Assembly (NCBI GenBank): GCA_017503065.1
Contig: JAFVTT010000026.1
Coordinates: 1-12,170, forward strand
Source: Bacteroidaceae bacterium
Lineage (GTDB): Bacteria > Bacteroidota > Bacteroidia > Bacteroidales > Bacteroidaceae
Reading direction: 5' to 3'
DNA: 12,170 bases
Below the pieces are notes generated by a model, which was not told the DNA's origin, ran no database searches, and saw nothing but the letters and a program-made list of their open reading frames with translations. The stretch's first letter is position 1. The number at the start of each line of letters is the position of its first letter. The translations under genes and the position numbers were made by a program. This document shows positions 1 to 8,109 of this stretch, in pieces.

Positions 1-1902
1 GAGGCAGGAGTCACCGGTTTGCAAATCGCAGAGAGCATAAGCAGCCGCCTGGCTCAGGATGTGCTTGCATGCGGTGTGAACGGAGAAACCGTTGAACTGA
101 ACCGTCCCATAAACGAGGACGCAAGCATCCAACTCTACAAGTGGGATGACAAGGAGGGCAAGCATGCCTTCTGGCACACCAGTGCCCACCTTATGGCTGA
201 GGCCCTGCAGGAATTGTACCCCGGCACACAGTTCGGCATAGGTCCTGCCATAGAAAACGGATTCTACTACGACATCATGCCTGCCGAGGGCGTGGTTATC
301 CGCGAGGCCGTGTTTGCCGACATAGAGAAGAAGTTCATGGAACTGGCCCAGCGCAAGGAGCAACTGCTCCGCCAGGACATAAGCAAGGCTGATGCCCTGA
401 AGTTCTTCGGCGACCGCGGACAGACCTACAAGAACGAACTTATAGAAGACCTGGAGGACGGACACATCACCACCTACACACAAGGTGCCTTTACCGACCT
501 GTGCCGTGGACCCCATCTGCTCTCCACCGCTCCCATCAAGGCATTCAAGGTGCTGAGCACCAGTTCAGCATACTGGCGTGGCGACGAGAAGCGCCCCCAG
601 ATGACACGTATCTATGCCATTTCATTCCCCAAGCAGAAGATGCTCACCGAGCACCTGCAACTGCTGGAAGAGGCCAAGAAGCGTGACCACCGCCGCATAG
701 GCAAGGAGATGGAACTGTTCATGTTCTCCGACCTCGTGGGCAAGGGTCTGCCCATCTGGCTGCCCAAGGGTACCGCCCTGCGCCTGCGCCTGGAGGACTT
801 CCTGAAGAAGATACAGCGCCGCTACGGCTACGAGCAGGTTATGTGCCCCCACATCGGCGGCAAGGGCCTGTACGTCACCTCCGGCCACTGGGACCACTAT
901 GGCAAGGACAGTTTCCAGCCCATACAGACACCCGAGGAGGGCGAGGAATACCTGCTGAAGCCCATGAACTGCCCCCACCATTGCCAGATATTCGCATGCA
1001 AGCCCCGTTCATATAAGGAACTGCCCTTCCGCTGCGCAGAGTTCGGTACCGTTTACCGTTACGAGCAGAGCGGCGAGTTGCACGGCCTCACACGCGTGCG
1101 TTCATTCACTCAGGACGATGCGCACATCTTCTGCCGTCCCGACCAGGTGAAGCAGGAATTCATCCGTGTGATGGAAATCATCCAGATTATCTTCAAGGCT
1201 CTGGATTTCGACAACTTCGAGGCTCAGATTTCATTGCGCGACCCCTCCAACACCGAGAAGTACATCGGTTCGGACGAGGTGTGGAATGCCGCCGAGAGCG
1301 CCATCATCGAGGCTTGTGCCGAGAAGGGCATGAAGACTACCACCGAGTTGGGCGAAGCCGCCTTCTACGGTCCCAAACTGGACTTCATGGTGAAGGACGC
1401 CCTGGGACGCCGCTGGCAGTTGGGTACCATCCAGGTGGACTACAACCTGCCCGAGCGCTTCAACCTTGAGTACACCGGCGAGGACGGCAAGAAGCACCGT
1501 CCCGTGATGATTCACCGCGCTCCCTTCGGTTCCATGGAGCGCTTTACCGCCGTGCTCATCGAGCACACCGCAGGCCGATTCCCCCTCTGGCTCGTACCCG
1601 ACCAGGTGGCCATCCTGCCCGTCAGCGAGAAGTATCAGGAGTACGCAGAAAAGTTGCGCGACTACTTTGACACTCAGGACGTCCGCTGCTACATCGACGA
1701 CCGTTCGGAAAAGATCGGCCGCAAGATTCGCGATAACGAGTTGAAGCACACTCCCTACCTGCTCGTCGTGGGAGAGAAGGAGCAGGCCGAAGGCACCGTA
1801 AGTTTCCGCAGACAGGGTGGCGGTGAGCAAGGATGTATGAAATTCGAGGATTTTGCAAAGAAAATCAACGAAGAAGTACGTAATATGACAGAAAATTACT
1901 AA
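1..1902 (+). CDS. thrS: Threonyl-tRNA synthetase (5' partial)
   Basis: This cytosolic class II synthetase charges tRNA-Thr with threonine. The reading frame is open from base 1 (E-A-G-V-T-G-L-Q), so the gene begins upstream of the window; the TTG at 19 is only an internal Leu codon. About 20 N-terminal residues appear to be missing. Visible in order: the end of the TGS domain; the editing domain with HxxxH (HTSAH, codons 175-189) and CRGPH; then the catalytic core with the zinc ligands of MNCPHH, DDAHIF and IHRAPFG, and motif 3 GSMERF. The C-terminal anticodon-binding domain starts near [11 protein letters not shown]. Bacterial ThrRS is usually about 640-650 residues, which fits. It is followed 25 nt later by infC, a common arrangement. 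Identification is secure. Confidence 0.98.
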   Translation, partial: EAGVTGLQIAESISSRLAQDVLACGVNGETVELNRPINEDASIQLYKWDDKEGKHAFWHTSAHLMAEALQELYPGTQFGIGPAIENGFYYDIMPAEGVVIREAVFADIEKKFMELAQRKEQLLRQDISKADALKFFGDRGQTYKNELIEDLEDGHITTYTQGAFTDLCRGPHLLSTAPIKAFKVLSTSSAYWRGDEKRPQMTRIYAISFPKQKMLTEHLQLLEEAKKRDHRRIGKEMELFMFSDLVGKGLPIWLPKGTALRLRLEDFLKKIQRRYGYEQVMCPHIGGKGLYVTSGHWDHYGKDSFQPIQTPEEGEEYLLKPMNCPHHCQIFACKPRSYKELPFRCAEFGTVYRYEQSGELHGLTRVRSFTQDDAHIFCRPDQVKQEFIRVMEIIQIIFKALDFDNFEAQISLRDPSNTEKYIGSDEVWNAAESAIIEACAEKGMKTTTELGEAAFYGPKLDFMVKDALGRRWQLGTIQVDYNLPERFNLEYTGEDGKKHRPVMIHRAPFGSMERFTAVLIEHTAGRFPLWLVPDQVAILPVSEKYQEYAEKLRDYFDTQDVRCYIDDRSEKIGRKIRDNELKHTPYLLVVGEKEQAEGTVSFRRQGGGEQGCMKFEDFAKKINEEVRNMTENY

Positions 1903-1907
1903 CTTTG
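1900..1907 (+). promoter_or_regulatory. Candidate -7 box for infC operon
   Basis: TAACTTTG matches the Bacteroidota -7 consensus TAnnTTTG. It overlaps the thrS stop codon (TAA at 1900-1902) and lies 20 nt before the infC start. No TTTG -33 box is present at the expected 19-21 nt spacing, so this is a weak internal promoter candidate that could uncouple infC-rpmI-rplT from thrS. Confidence 0.35.
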
Positions 1908-1927
1908 CACCCCGAAACACATAGTTA

Positions 1928-2590
1928 ATGAAGAAAGACAACAAGCTTAAGGTAACCTACCGCGTGAACGGGCAAATCAGAGTTCCCGAAGTGCGCATAG
2001 TTGGTGACAACATCGAAAGCCAGGTACTGTCCATAGGCCGTGCACGACAGATGGCAGAGGAGATGGGTGTTGACCTCGTGGAGATAAGCCCCAATGCAGA
2101 ACCTCCCGTATGCCGACTCATTGAGTTCTCCAAGTTCATCTACCTGCAGAAGAAGCACGCCAAGGAGGTGAAGGCAAAGCAGGTCAAGATAGAGGTAAAG
2201 GAAATACGTTTCGGACCTCAGACAGACGACCACGACTATGACTTCAAGTTGAAGCATGCCAAGGGATTCCTCTCCGACGGCGACAAGGTGAAGGCTTATG
2301 TATTCTTCAAAGGCCGTTCAATCCTGTTCAAGGAACAGGGCGAAGTTCTCCTCCTGCGTTTCGCTCAGGATCTGGAAGAATACGGCAAGGTGGAGTCAAT
2401 GCCCACATTGGAAGGAAAGCGCATGACAATGTTCATCGCCCCCAAGAAGGTTATTGCCAAGCCCATGAAGACCGCCGAGGAACTGGAGAACGAGAAAATC
2501 GTAGAGGCACCGGTAAAGAAGCAGCCACAACAGAAGGCACGCAAGGAATACACCGGTCCCAAGGTGGAAGGCGAGGACTTCGACGATTAA
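1928..2590 (+). CDS. infC: Translation initiation factor IF-3
   Basis: IF3 binds the 30S subunit, prevents premature 50S joining and checks start-codon and initiator-tRNA pairing. The protein is 220 residues. The N-terminal domain carries the family-typical run [12 protein letters not shown], with [17 protein letters not shown] before the linker. The lysine-rich linker ([19 protein letters not shown]) leads into the C-terminal 30S-binding domain (F-F-K-G-R-S and the [16 protein letters not shown] run). Most bacterial IF3 proteins are about 180 residues. Here a charged tail of about 40 residues, rich in Lys, Glu and Gln, follows the C domain; similar tails occur in Bacteroidota IF3. The start is ATG. 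It lies between thrS and rpmI in the conserved order. Confidence 0.97.
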   Translation: MKKDNKLKVTYRVNGQIRVPEVRIVGDNIESQVLSIGRARQMAEEMGVDLVEISPNAEPPVCRLIEFSKFIYLQKKHAKEVKAKQVKIEVKEIRFGPQTDDHDYDFKLKHAKGFLSDGDKVKAYVFFKGRSILFKEQGEVLLLRFAQDLEEYGKVESMPTLEGKRMTMFIAPKKVIAKPMKTAEELENEKIVEAPVKKQPQQKARKEYTGPKVEGEDFDD

Positions 2591-2598
2591 ACGGCAAG

Positions 2599-2686
2599 GG
2601 CGCTTCCCTATAATATTATAAATAAGGTATAGGAACGCCAAGGAAAAGAAAAGTCTGTGCGCCGTGTCTTTTGGATGCGCGGCCAC
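2599..2686 (+). promoter_or_regulatory. Structured rpmI leader, possible r-protein autoregulatory element
   Basis: The 128-bp gap between infC and rpmI contains two inverted repeats. The first pairs GGCG-C-TTCC-C-TATA (2599-2612) with TATAGGAACGCC (2628-2639), a 12-bp stem with two single-base bulges and an AT-rich loop. The second pairs GTG-C-GCC (2657-2663) with GGCCAC (2681-2686). In other bacteria L20 represses this operon by binding a leader near rpmI. A similar role here is inference; neither hairpin ends in a T-run, so they do not look like terminators. Confidence 0.4.
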
Positions 2687-2718
2687 GATTATTAATAACA
2701 ACTTAATTATTTAACAAA

Positions 2719-2916
2719 ATGCCAAAAGTAAAGACCAATTCCGGTGCAAAGAAGCGTTTCGTACTCACCGGAACCGGCAAGGTAAAGCGCCATCATGCTT
2801 ACCACAGCCACATCCTGACCAAGAAGACCAAGAAGCAGAAGCGCAACTTGGTACACAGCGGTCTCGTAGTAACATCAGACATGAAGCAGGTTCGCGACCT
2901 GTTGTGCATGCGCTAA
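2719..2916 (+). CDS. rpmI: 50S ribosomal protein L35
   Basis: This small basic protein of the large ribosomal subunit has 65 residues, the usual length. It begins [14 protein letters not shown], the family signature, and continues with the [20 protein letters not shown] core. It sits 128 bp after infC and 28 bp before rplT, the standard infC-rpmI-rplT order, and is probably cotranscribed with both. The long upstream gap contains hairpins that may be regulatory. Confidence 0.98.
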   Translation: MPKVKTNSGAKKRFVLTGTGKVKRHHAYHSHILTKKTKKQKRNLVHSGLVVTSDMKQVRDLLCMR

Positions 2917-2944
2917 ACATTAACCCCTAAAAAGACAAAAGAAA

Positions 2945-3289
2945 ATGCCAAGATCAGTCAATCATGTAGCATCACGTGCTAAGAGAAAGAAGATATTGGG
3001 TCTGACCAGAGGTTACTTTGGCGCCCGCAAGAATGTTTGGACCGTTGCCAAGAACACTTGGGAGAAGGGTCTTACCTATGCTTTCCGCGACCGTCGCAAC
3101 AAGAAGCGCACTTTCCGCGCTCTGTGGATCCAGCGTATCAACGCTGCCGCACGTCTGGAGGGTCTCAGCTACAGCCAGCTGATGGGTCTGTTGCACAAGG
3201 CTGGTATCGAGATCAACCGTAAGGTTCTCGCCGACCTGGCCGTAAACAACCCCGAGGCTTTCAAGGCTATCGTAGCAAAGGTAAAGTAA
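2945..3289 (+). CDS. rplT: 50S ribosomal protein L20
   Basis: L20 is an early-assembly 23S rRNA-binding protein and, in several bacteria, the translational repressor of its own operon. The 114-residue length is typical. The N terminus reads [18 protein letters not shown], followed by the arginine- and lysine-rich helix around [20 protein letters not shown] and the globular C-terminal part ([21 protein letters not shown]). It is the last gene of the thrS-infC-rpmI-rplT run, followed 31 bp later by a strong hairpin terminator. Confidence 0.98.
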   Translation: MPRSVNHVASRAKRKKILGLTRGYFGARKNVWTVAKNTWEKGLTYAFRDRRNKKRTFRALWIQRINAAARLEGLSYSQLMGLLHKAGIEINRKVLADLAVNNPEAFKAIVAKVK

Positions 3290-3320
3290 AGGATTAACAA
3301 GAACAAATCCAAATCAATGG

Positions 3321-3358
3321 CGCCCACCCTTGTGAAAGGGCGGGCGTTATTCTTATTT
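3321..3358 (+). terminator. Rho-independent terminator after rplT
   Basis: CGCCCACCCTT (3321-3331) pairs with AAGGGCGGGCG (3336-3346) around a GTGA loop, with one A-C mismatch in an 11-bp GC-rich stem. The T-rich tail TTATTCTTATTT follows at 3347-3358. It lies 31 bp after the rplT stop and closes the translation operon. Confidence 0.85.
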
Positions 3359-3405
3359 AAGAATATTCACGAGATTTGACCATACAAGGCTAAACGCCTG
3401 ATATC

Positions 3406-4266
3406 ATGATAACGGCAAGCATAGTCACATACAACGACCACCTTCTGGACATAGAGGCCATCCTGCGCTCTATCATTGCGTCTCCCATACGTAAGGTATG
3501 GATAATAGACCATAGCGACGAGGTTTACTCTCTGCGAGAAGAACTTCAGCAATACATGCAAAGGGACAAGGAGATACGCGCTCACATACAACGTGGTTTC
3601 CAGATAGAGTATCTTTTTGAGGACAATGTAGGGTATGGACGTGGCAACAACCGCGCCATACGTCTGGCCATGGAGGAAGGCAGCCTTTACCATCTGGTGG
3701 TGAACCCGGATGTGTGGTTCTCTTCCGACGTCATCCCGACAATATGGAAATACATGGAGGAGCATCCCGAGGTGGGACAGATTATGCCTAAAGTGTTGTT
3801 CTTGGACGGCACTATCCAGCCTTTGGCAAAACTCCTGCCCACTCCAATGGACATGTTCTGCCGTATGTTCCTGCCGGAATGGATGTTTGCAAGACGCAAC
3901 AAGCGCTACGAATTGGCACACTCTGGCTACAAGCACACGATGGACGTGCCTTGCCTTTCCGGTTGCTTCATGTTCCTGCGCATGAGCACACTGAAGGAAA
4001 CGGGACTTTTTGACGAGCGCTATTTCATGTATGCCGAGGATTTCGACCTTACCCGACGCATACACCGCAATTACCGCACGCTCTTCTTCCCGCAGGTTTC
4101 CATATACCACAAGTTCAGCCGTGGTTCGCACCGAAGCCTGCGCCTCTTCTTTGCCCACACCATAAGCATGATGCGCTATTTCTGCAAATTCGGTTGGTTC
4201 TACGATAGCGAACGCCGCCATTTCAACCGCAGGATACTTGATGAGATAAAGGAAATGCAGGGATGA
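3406..4266 (+). CDS. Family 2 glycosyltransferase
   Basis: This is a GT-A fold sugar transferase of 286 residues, probably moving a nucleotide-activated sugar onto a surface glycan or lipid precursor. Visible marks are the N-terminal beta strand ITASIVTYN (2-10), the IDHSD nucleotide-contact region (34-38), GYGRGNN (76-82), the metal-binding NPD at 100-102 in place of DxD, the acceptor-side LSGCFMFLR (184-192), and the AED at 210-212 that usually supplies the catalytic base. The pattern resembles rhamnosyltransferase-like GT2 enzymes, but sugar and acceptor cannot be read from sequence. There is no signal peptide and no obvious membrane anchor, so it is probably a peripheral cytoplasmic-face enzyme. 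No other glycan genes are nearby. Its stop overlaps the start of the transporter (ATGA). Confidence 0.9.
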   Translation: MITASIVTYNDHLLDIEAILRSIIASPIRKVWIIDHSDEVYSLREELQQYMQRDKEIRAHIQRGFQIEYLFEDNVGYGRGNNRAIRLAMEEGSLYHLVVNPDVWFSSDVIPTIWKYMEEHPEVGQIMPKVLFLDGTIQPLAKLLPTPMDMFCRMFLPEWMFARRNKRYELAHSGYKHTMDVPCLSGCFMFLRMSTLKETGLFDERYFMYAEDFDLTRRIHRNYRTLFFPQVSIYHKFSRGSHRSLRLFFAHTISMMRYFCKFGWFYDSERRHFNRRILDEIKEMQG

Positions 4267-5240
4267 ACGAAGTATTCCTTTTTCTGAAGCGATGGGGACT
4301 GGTGGTAAGCATGCTTACCGGTGCAAGTGCGTATTTCCTCTACATCAACATTGATGCTCTGGAGGGGACACGCGCATTGGCCAACAATGTGGTGCAGGTG
4401 GCACAACCGACCCTGCTTTTCCTCATGCTTTTGCTTACGTTCCTGAAAGTGAAGCCCTCCGACCTGCACCTTCGCCGATGGCAGATGGGAGGCCTGGCAT
4501 TGCAGGGCAGTTTCTGGGTGCTGGGAGCCTTGGCGCTGATGTATATCCCCATGTCGTACACATGGAGGCTTGGCATGGAGGGATTCCTTCTGTGCATGAT
4601 ATGCCCCACGGCCACGGCGGCGGCGGTGATTACAGGCAAACTGGGTGGCAACCAGGGGTCGCTGACCATGTACATCATCCTGGCCAACCTGATGGCATCG
4701 CTGCTCATCCCTGCCATGATACCGCTGATATACCAGAACAGCGACATCACCTTCTGGGCAACATTCTCGCAGATAGTGCTGAAGATTTTCCCCCTGCTGT
4801 TCCTCCCCTTTGTCTGTGCCATAATAATGCGCCGTCTGACACCGGGACTTGCAAGGGTGCTGACCGGCATACCCAATGCCGCCTTCTACCTGTGGATGAT
4901 AGCCCTGTCCATGGCCATTGCCGTAAGCGTGAAGAACATGCACCATAGCCTCAATGCCGGTCATGGCCTGTTGCCTCAGGTGGCCATAGCGACAGGAAGC
5001 CTGCTGGCATGCCTGATACAGTTCTCCTCAGGCAGATGGATGGGAAAGCATCTTGGCCGTCATGCCGAAGACGAGGTTATCAGTGCCACACAGGGTCTCG
5101 GCCAAAAGAACACCATCTTCTCCATCTGGTGCGGATACTCCTTCATGGATCCGCTGAGCAGTATTGCCGGAGGTTTCTACAGCATCTGGCACAACGTGTA
5201 CAATTCCTACCAGTTGGCAAAGAGGCATCCTGGCAAATAG
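4263..5240 (+). CDS. BASS-type (bile acid:sodium symporter superfamily) membrane transporter
   Basis: A polytopic inner-membrane protein of 325 residues with about 8-10 hydrophobic segments, the first at roughly 11-30 and then 45-61, 76-96, 104-123 and onward. The MICPTATAAAVITGKLGGN stretch (112-130) resembles the discontinuous helix region of BASS proteins, which couple Na+ (sometimes H+) to organic anion uptake. The C-terminal part contains GLGQKNTIFSIW and an aromatic-rich end. Substrate is unknown; BASS members carry bile acids, pantothenate, pyruvate and other anions, so the family name should not be taken as evidence of bile acid uptake. The start ATG lies within the glycosyltransferase stop (4-bp ATGA overlap), so translation is probably coupled. 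A distant auxin-efflux-type carrier is an alternative. Confidence 0.75.
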   Translation: MNEVFLFLKRWGLVVSMLTGASAYFLYINIDALEGTRALANNVVQVAQPTLLFLMLLLTFLKVKPSDLHLRRWQMGGLALQGSFWVLGALALMYIPMSYTWRLGMEGFLLCMICPTATAAAVITGKLGGNQGSLTMYIILANLMASLLIPAMIPLIYQNSDITFWATFSQIVLKIFPLLFLPFVCAIIMRRLTPGLARVLTGIPNAAFYLWMIALSMAIAVSVKNMHHSLNAGHGLLPQVAIATGSLLACLIQFSSGRWMGKHLGRHAEDEVISATQGLGQKNTIFSIWCGYSFMDPLSSIAGGFYSIWHNVYNSYQLAKRHPGK

Positions 5241-5274
5241 ATTGCCCTACCCCATTTACGACCAAGGACGGAAA

Positions 5275-5307
5275 ATGCCCACCTGAGCATTGCACTCATG
5301 TGGGCAT
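5275..5307. terminator. Bidirectional hairpin terminator between convergent genes
   Basis: ATGCCCACCTGAG (5275-5287) pairs with CTCATGTGGGCAT (5295-5307) over 13 positions with a single mismatch; the loop is 7 nt. On the minus strand the stem is followed by TTTT, on the plus strand by CGTTATTGT, so termination looks better for pyrD than for the transporter. It is the main structure in the 130-bp gap between the two convergent transcription units. Confidence 0.65.
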
Positions 5308-5370
5308 CGTTATTGTCGTGCAAAAAGTTATAATGATTGTGGGGTGTCTGCTTATGCCATTGCCACCGCC

Positions 5371-6279
5371 CTACTCTGCCACGCCGATAATGTCGCGGAC
5401 GGAGGCGATGTTGTGGGCGTCGAGCCAGTCGTTGATGCCTTGCGCCACCTTGGCAGAGATGGCGGGGTCAAGGAAGTTGGCCGTACCTATCTCTATGGCG
5501 CTGGCACCTGCCATGATGAACTCTATGGCGTCCGTGGCGCTGGCTATGCCTCCAAGGCCTATGACGGGGATATTAACGGCCTTGGCCACCTGATACACCA
5601 TGCGCAGGGCTACGGGCTTGACGCAAGGACCGGAGAGGCCTCCCGTGCCAATGCTGAGCATACGCTTGCGCTTCTCTATGTCGATGGCGGTGCCCATGAG
5701 GGTGTTGATAAGGCTCACGGAGTCGGCTCCCTCTGCCTCCACGGCCTTGGCTATGCTCACGATGTCGGTTACGTTGGGCGAGAGTTTCACTATGAGGGTC
5801 TTGCCATAGGCCTTGCGCACGGCACGCACCACGCTGGAGGCTCCCTCGGTGGTAACGCCGAAGGCCATGCCGCCGTCGTGCACGTTGGGGCAGGAGATGT
5901 TCAGTTCTATGGCGTGTATGTCCTCCAGGGCGTCTATGCACTCGGCACAACGGGCATAGTCCTCGGGCGAGGAACCGGACACGTTGACTATCATCTGCGT
6001 GTCTATCTTGCGTATCTTGGGATAGATGGTTTCGCAGAAGTACTGTACGCCCTTGTTCTGCAGGCCCACGCAGTTGAGCATGCCGCTTGGGGTCTCGGCC
6101 ATACGGGGGTAGTCGTTGCCCTGGCGGGGCAGGAAGGTGGTTCCCTTCACTATGATACCACCTATGGCGGTGAGGTCCACCACGTCCTCGAATTCTATGC
6201 CGTAGCCGAAGGTGCCACTGGCCGTCATTACGGGGTTCTTCATCTGAAGGGCCCCTATGCTTGTACTGAGATTTGCCAT
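5371..6279 (-). CDS. pyrD: Dihydroorotate dehydrogenase B, catalytic subunit
   Basis: This FMN enzyme oxidises dihydroorotate to orotate, the fourth step of de novo UMP synthesis; in class 1B it passes electrons through PyrK to NAD+. The 302-residue length is typical. Visible are TASGTFGYG (19-27), VKGTT with the FMN-contacting Lys45, VGLQNKG (71-77), NVSGSS (99-104), and ELNISCPNV with Cys130, the class 1 active-site base. Later come [28 protein letters not shown] and IEIGTANF for FMN phosphate binding. I chose ATG at 6279 (M-A-N-L-S); an upstream in-frame TTG at 6297 would overlap pyrK and adds no conserved sequence. It begins 8 nt after the pyrK stop and is surely cotranscribed with it. 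Confidence 0.97.
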   Translation of the reverse strand: MANLSTSIGALQMKNPVMTASGTFGYGIEFEDVVDLTAIGGIIVKGTTFLPRQGNDYPRMAETPSGMLNCVGLQNKGVQYFCETIYPKIRKIDTQMIVNVSGSSPEDYARCAECIDALEDIHAIELNISCPNVHDGGMAFGVTTEGASSVVRAVRKAYGKTLIVKLSPNVTDIVSIAKAVEAEGADSVSLINTLMGTAIDIEKRKRMLSIGTGGLSGPCVKPVALRMVYQVAKAVNIPVIGLGGIASATDAIEFIMAGASAIEIGTANFLDPAISAKVAQGINDWLDAHNIASVRDIIGVAE

Positions 6280-6287
6280 ACCTATTA

Positions 6288-7070
6288 TTATTCCCAAGTA
6301 AGTTCGTTAATGTCAAATACTGGGCCTTCGGTGCAGACGCACACATTGCCCTTCACGGTCTTCTCCACACAACAGAGGCAGGCTCCGAGGCCACATGCCA
6401 TCATGTTTTCCAGGGACACTTCGCAGGGCACGGAATTGGCGCGTGCAAACTTTGCCACGGCCTTCATCATGGGCGAGGGTCCGCACACGGAGATGCGGTC
6501 GAAGTGCTGCTTGAAGAGGATGGAGTGCTGGGTAACGAAACCCTTCTCTCCGGCGCTGCCGTCCTCGGTGGTAACGTAGACGTCGCCCACTCGCTGGAAG
6601 TCCTCTATCTGCAGGAGCATGTCCTTGGTGCGTGCTCCCAGCAGGAAGGTGGGGCGCATGCCCATCAGGTTCATCTGCGCGCCCAGATAAAGGAGCGGTG
6701 CGGTACCCACGCCACCGCCCACCAGCAGGTGCTTCTTCTCGGCGCTGACGGGCATGGAGAAGCCGTTGCCCAGAGGCAGAAGGGCATTCAGCGTGTCGCC
6801 CTCCTTCAGGCGTCCGAGGGCACGGCTGCCGGCTCCCACGAGTTGTACTAGGAACCATATCTGGTTTAGTTTCGCGTCCACGAAATTGATGCTGATGGGG
6901 CGGCGGAGGAAGGTTTCCTTGCTTCCGTCCACACGCAACTGGGCAAACTGACCGGGCATCATGGGGGGCAGAGGCGCATTGGGGTCGGTGCATTTCAGCA
7001 GCACGAAGCGCTCGCCCAGTGCCTCCACAGACACGACCTGAAGGTCTATAATATGCTTTTTGAGTGCCAT
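6288..7070 (-). CDS. pyrK: Dihydroorotate dehydrogenase B, electron transfer subunit
   Basis: PyrK carries FAD and a [2Fe-2S] cluster and moves electrons from PyrD's FMN to NAD+. The 260-residue length is normal. The N-terminal ferredoxin-reductase FAD domain shows PGQF (39-42) and RRPIS (56-60). The NAD-binding domain shows GGGVGTAP (118-125) and CGPSPMM (196-202). The C-terminal cluster motif [10 protein letters not shown] gives Cys226, Cys231 and Cys234, with Cys246 the likely fourth ligand (Cys244 is close by). It is the first gene of a two-gene minus-strand operon with pyrD. A Bacteroidota-type promoter sits 42-73 bp upstream, inside a 77-bp tandem repeat. Confidence 0.97.
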   Translation of the reverse strand: MALKKHIIDLQVVSVEALGERFVLLKCTDPNAPLPPMMPGQFAQLRVDGSKETFLRRPISINFVDAKLNQIWFLVQLVGAGSRALGRLKEGDTLNALLPLGNGFSMPVSAEKKHLLVGGGVGTAPLLYLGAQMNLMGMRPTFLLGARTKDMLLQIEDFQRVGDVYVTTEDGSAGEKGFVTQHSILFKQHFDRISVCGPSPMMKAVAKFARANSVPCEVSLENMMACGLGACLCCVEKTVKGNVCVCTEGPVFDINELTWE

Positions 7071-7111
7071 AGATATACCTTATTTATATATATAAGTGAA
7101 TTATTTCATGG

Positions 7112-7143
7112 TAAAGATACGAATAAGTGAGTAAAAAACCAAA
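7112..7143 (-). promoter_or_regulatory. pyrK-pyrD promoter candidate
   Basis: Read on the minus strand: TTTG (-33 box, complement of 7140-7143), a spacer of exactly 20 nt, then TATCTTTA (complement of 7112-7119), one base off TAnnTTTG. It lies 42 bp upstream of the pyrK ATG, leaving a short AT-rich leader. Most of it is contained in the proximal 77-bp repeat unit. Confidence 0.6.
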
Positions 7144-7268
7144 CTTGTTTGAGTTTTTTCGAGCGTGAGTATTTTAGAAACGTAGTTTCAGAGATACGAA
7201 TAAGTGAGCGAAATCCAAAATTTATTTGAGAATTTCCGAACGAGAGTATCTTAGAAACGTTGTTTCAA
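7115..7268. repeat. Two tandem 77-bp repeat units with conserved hairpins
   Basis: Unit 1 (7115-7191) and unit 2 (7192-7268) are in exact 77-bp register and about 80% identical by eye. A third copy begins at 7269 (AGATGCGGA) and then diverges. Both start AGATACGAATAAGTGAG. Each holds a hairpin around CAAACTTGTTTG or its counterpart AAATTTATTT, where the closing C-G pair becomes T-A. Each also holds a GAAAC/GTTTC hairpin (7171-7195 and 7248-7272), where wobble pairs in unit 1 become Watson-Crick pairs in unit 2. The repeat lies upstream of pyrK and ends in promoter-like boxes. It looks like an intergenic interspersed repeat, but its copy number elsewhere cannot be seen here. Confidence 0.85.
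7189..7219 (-). promoter_or_regulatory. Second promoter-like pair in distal repeat unit
   Basis: On the minus strand TTTG (complement of 7216-7219), 19 nt, then TATCTCTG (complement of 7189-7196), one base off TAnnTTTG. It is the equivalent, in the second 77-bp unit, of the proximal pyrK promoter. It may be a duplicate weaker promoter or a relic of the duplication. Confidence 0.35.
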
Positions 7269-7342
7269 AGATGCGGAAATTATATGAACTTAGGGCAGAG
7301 TTTTGCAGAAGAATGTTGGAAATAGGGGGGATTTTCTGCCTG

Positions 7343-7440
7343 TTCATTGTCCATTCATTGTCCATCTAATACCCATTTACTTCCCATTTTACCCATTTAC
7401 CGGCCATTTATTACCCATTTACCGGCCATTTACTGGCCAC
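7343..7440. repeat. 11-bp degenerate tandem repeat array
   Basis: CCA cores begin at 7351, 7362, 7373, 7384, 7393, 7404, 7415, 7426 and 7437. All steps are 11 bp except one of 9 bp. The first two units are identical (TTCATTGTCCA at 7343 and 7354). Farther right a 22-bp double unit (7391-7412 and 7413-7434) repeats with one change, alternating ACCCATTTACC and GGCCATTTAYT. There is no reading frame with a recognisable product. It lies between the 77-bp repeats upstream of pyrK and the 3' end of the XRE-type gene. Confidence 0.85.
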
Positions 7441-7513
7441 AATGGGGCTTCTATGCAATGGATTCCGCACATTTTTGCATGGTTTTCGCATCAAAAACAC
7501 CCTGTATTGCCTC

Positions 7514-8032
7514 CTAAGGAGTGAAGGTTTCGTAGGTTCCGTCGTCGAAAAATATACGGATTTCAGTTATTTTTCTCTGCGGTTTGTCAATATATTTCTC
7601 TATATACTGCACCTGCGGCTGCATCACCTGGGCAGAAGACATGTGTGCCGAGGGGTGGGAACCGGGCAATGGTTGCTCGGCAAAGGCGGGGCGTTCCTGG
7701 TGCATGGCTGGGGCATCGGGATGGCCTTGCGGAGTGCTGACGGAGGAGAACAGATCGGGCATTTCCTCACCGGCGCAATCATCCTCCTGGGCAGCGCCGG
7801 AAGTGTCATTTGCGGATGGCTGGGAGGCGTACATATCACCCTCGCCAAACATCAGCCACATGATGTTCACCTCGGGGAAGCACTCGTGGATGGCACTGAC
7901 GGTTTGGTTGGTGGGTCGGGTACGCCCATTGAAAATTCCTGACAAAGTTGCTTCGGCGATACACAACTCCGAGGCGAACGATTTTTGGGACATGGCCTTG
8001 TCCAACATCAACTGACGGATACGGTCTTTCAT
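7514..8032 (-). CDS. XRE-type helix-turn-helix regulator with conserved C-terminal tail
   Basis: A 172-residue probable DNA-binding protein. Residues 1-65 form a compact helix-turn-helix domain: MSQKSFASEL (14-23) as helix 2, a turn, then AEATLSGIFNG (26-36) as recognition helix, followed by R-T-R-P-T and WLMFGEGDMY. Residues about 70-145 are a low-complexity Ser/Pro/Gln/Ala-rich linker, probably disordered. The last 19 residues (KITEIRIFFDDGTYETFTP) are a compact charged and aromatic tail that I recall from other Bacteroidales regulators of this layout, so it may be a binding or oligomerisation element. The target is unknown. A good promoter and several palindromic TTTGCGT-like elements lie upstream, suggesting autoregulation. 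It stands alone, with long intergenic DNA on both sides. Confidence 0.85.
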   Translation of the reverse strand: MKDRIRQLMLDKAMSQKSFASELCIAEATLSGIFNGRTRPTNQTVSAIHECFPEVNIMWLMFGEGDMYASQPSANDTSGAAQEDDCAGEEMPDLFSSVSTPQGHPDAPAMHQERPAFAEQPLPGSHPSAHMSSAQVMQPQVQYIEKYIDKPQRKITEIRIFFDDGTYETFTP

Positions 8033-8059
8033 CTGATAGGGGTGTTTTTAGGGTTTCGG

Positions 8060-8081
8060 GGCACAAGTAGGGGCATGTGCC
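8060..8081 (-). other. Small hairpin in the regulator's 5' leader
   Basis: GGCACA (8060-8065) and TGTGCC (8076-8081) are perfect inverted 6-bp arms around a 10-nt loop. If transcription starts just after the -7 box at 8110-8117, this sits in the untranslated leader of the regulator gene. There is no T-run, so it is not a terminator. A role in translation is possible but unsupported. Confidence 0.35.
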
Positions 8082-8109
8082 ACCCGATTCTCATATATAA
8101 ATCCGAGTA

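Noticed and set aside
1231..1944. Minus-strand 237-codon frame inside thrS
   Set aside because: Antisense shadow of a highly conserved gene; its hydrophobic, Val/Leu-rich translation is typical of the complement of this reading frame.
5290..6579. Plus-strand 429-codon frame across pyrD and part of pyrK
   Set aside because: Mirror of two well-supported minus-strand genes; the His/Gly/Tyr-rich translation has no recognisable domain.
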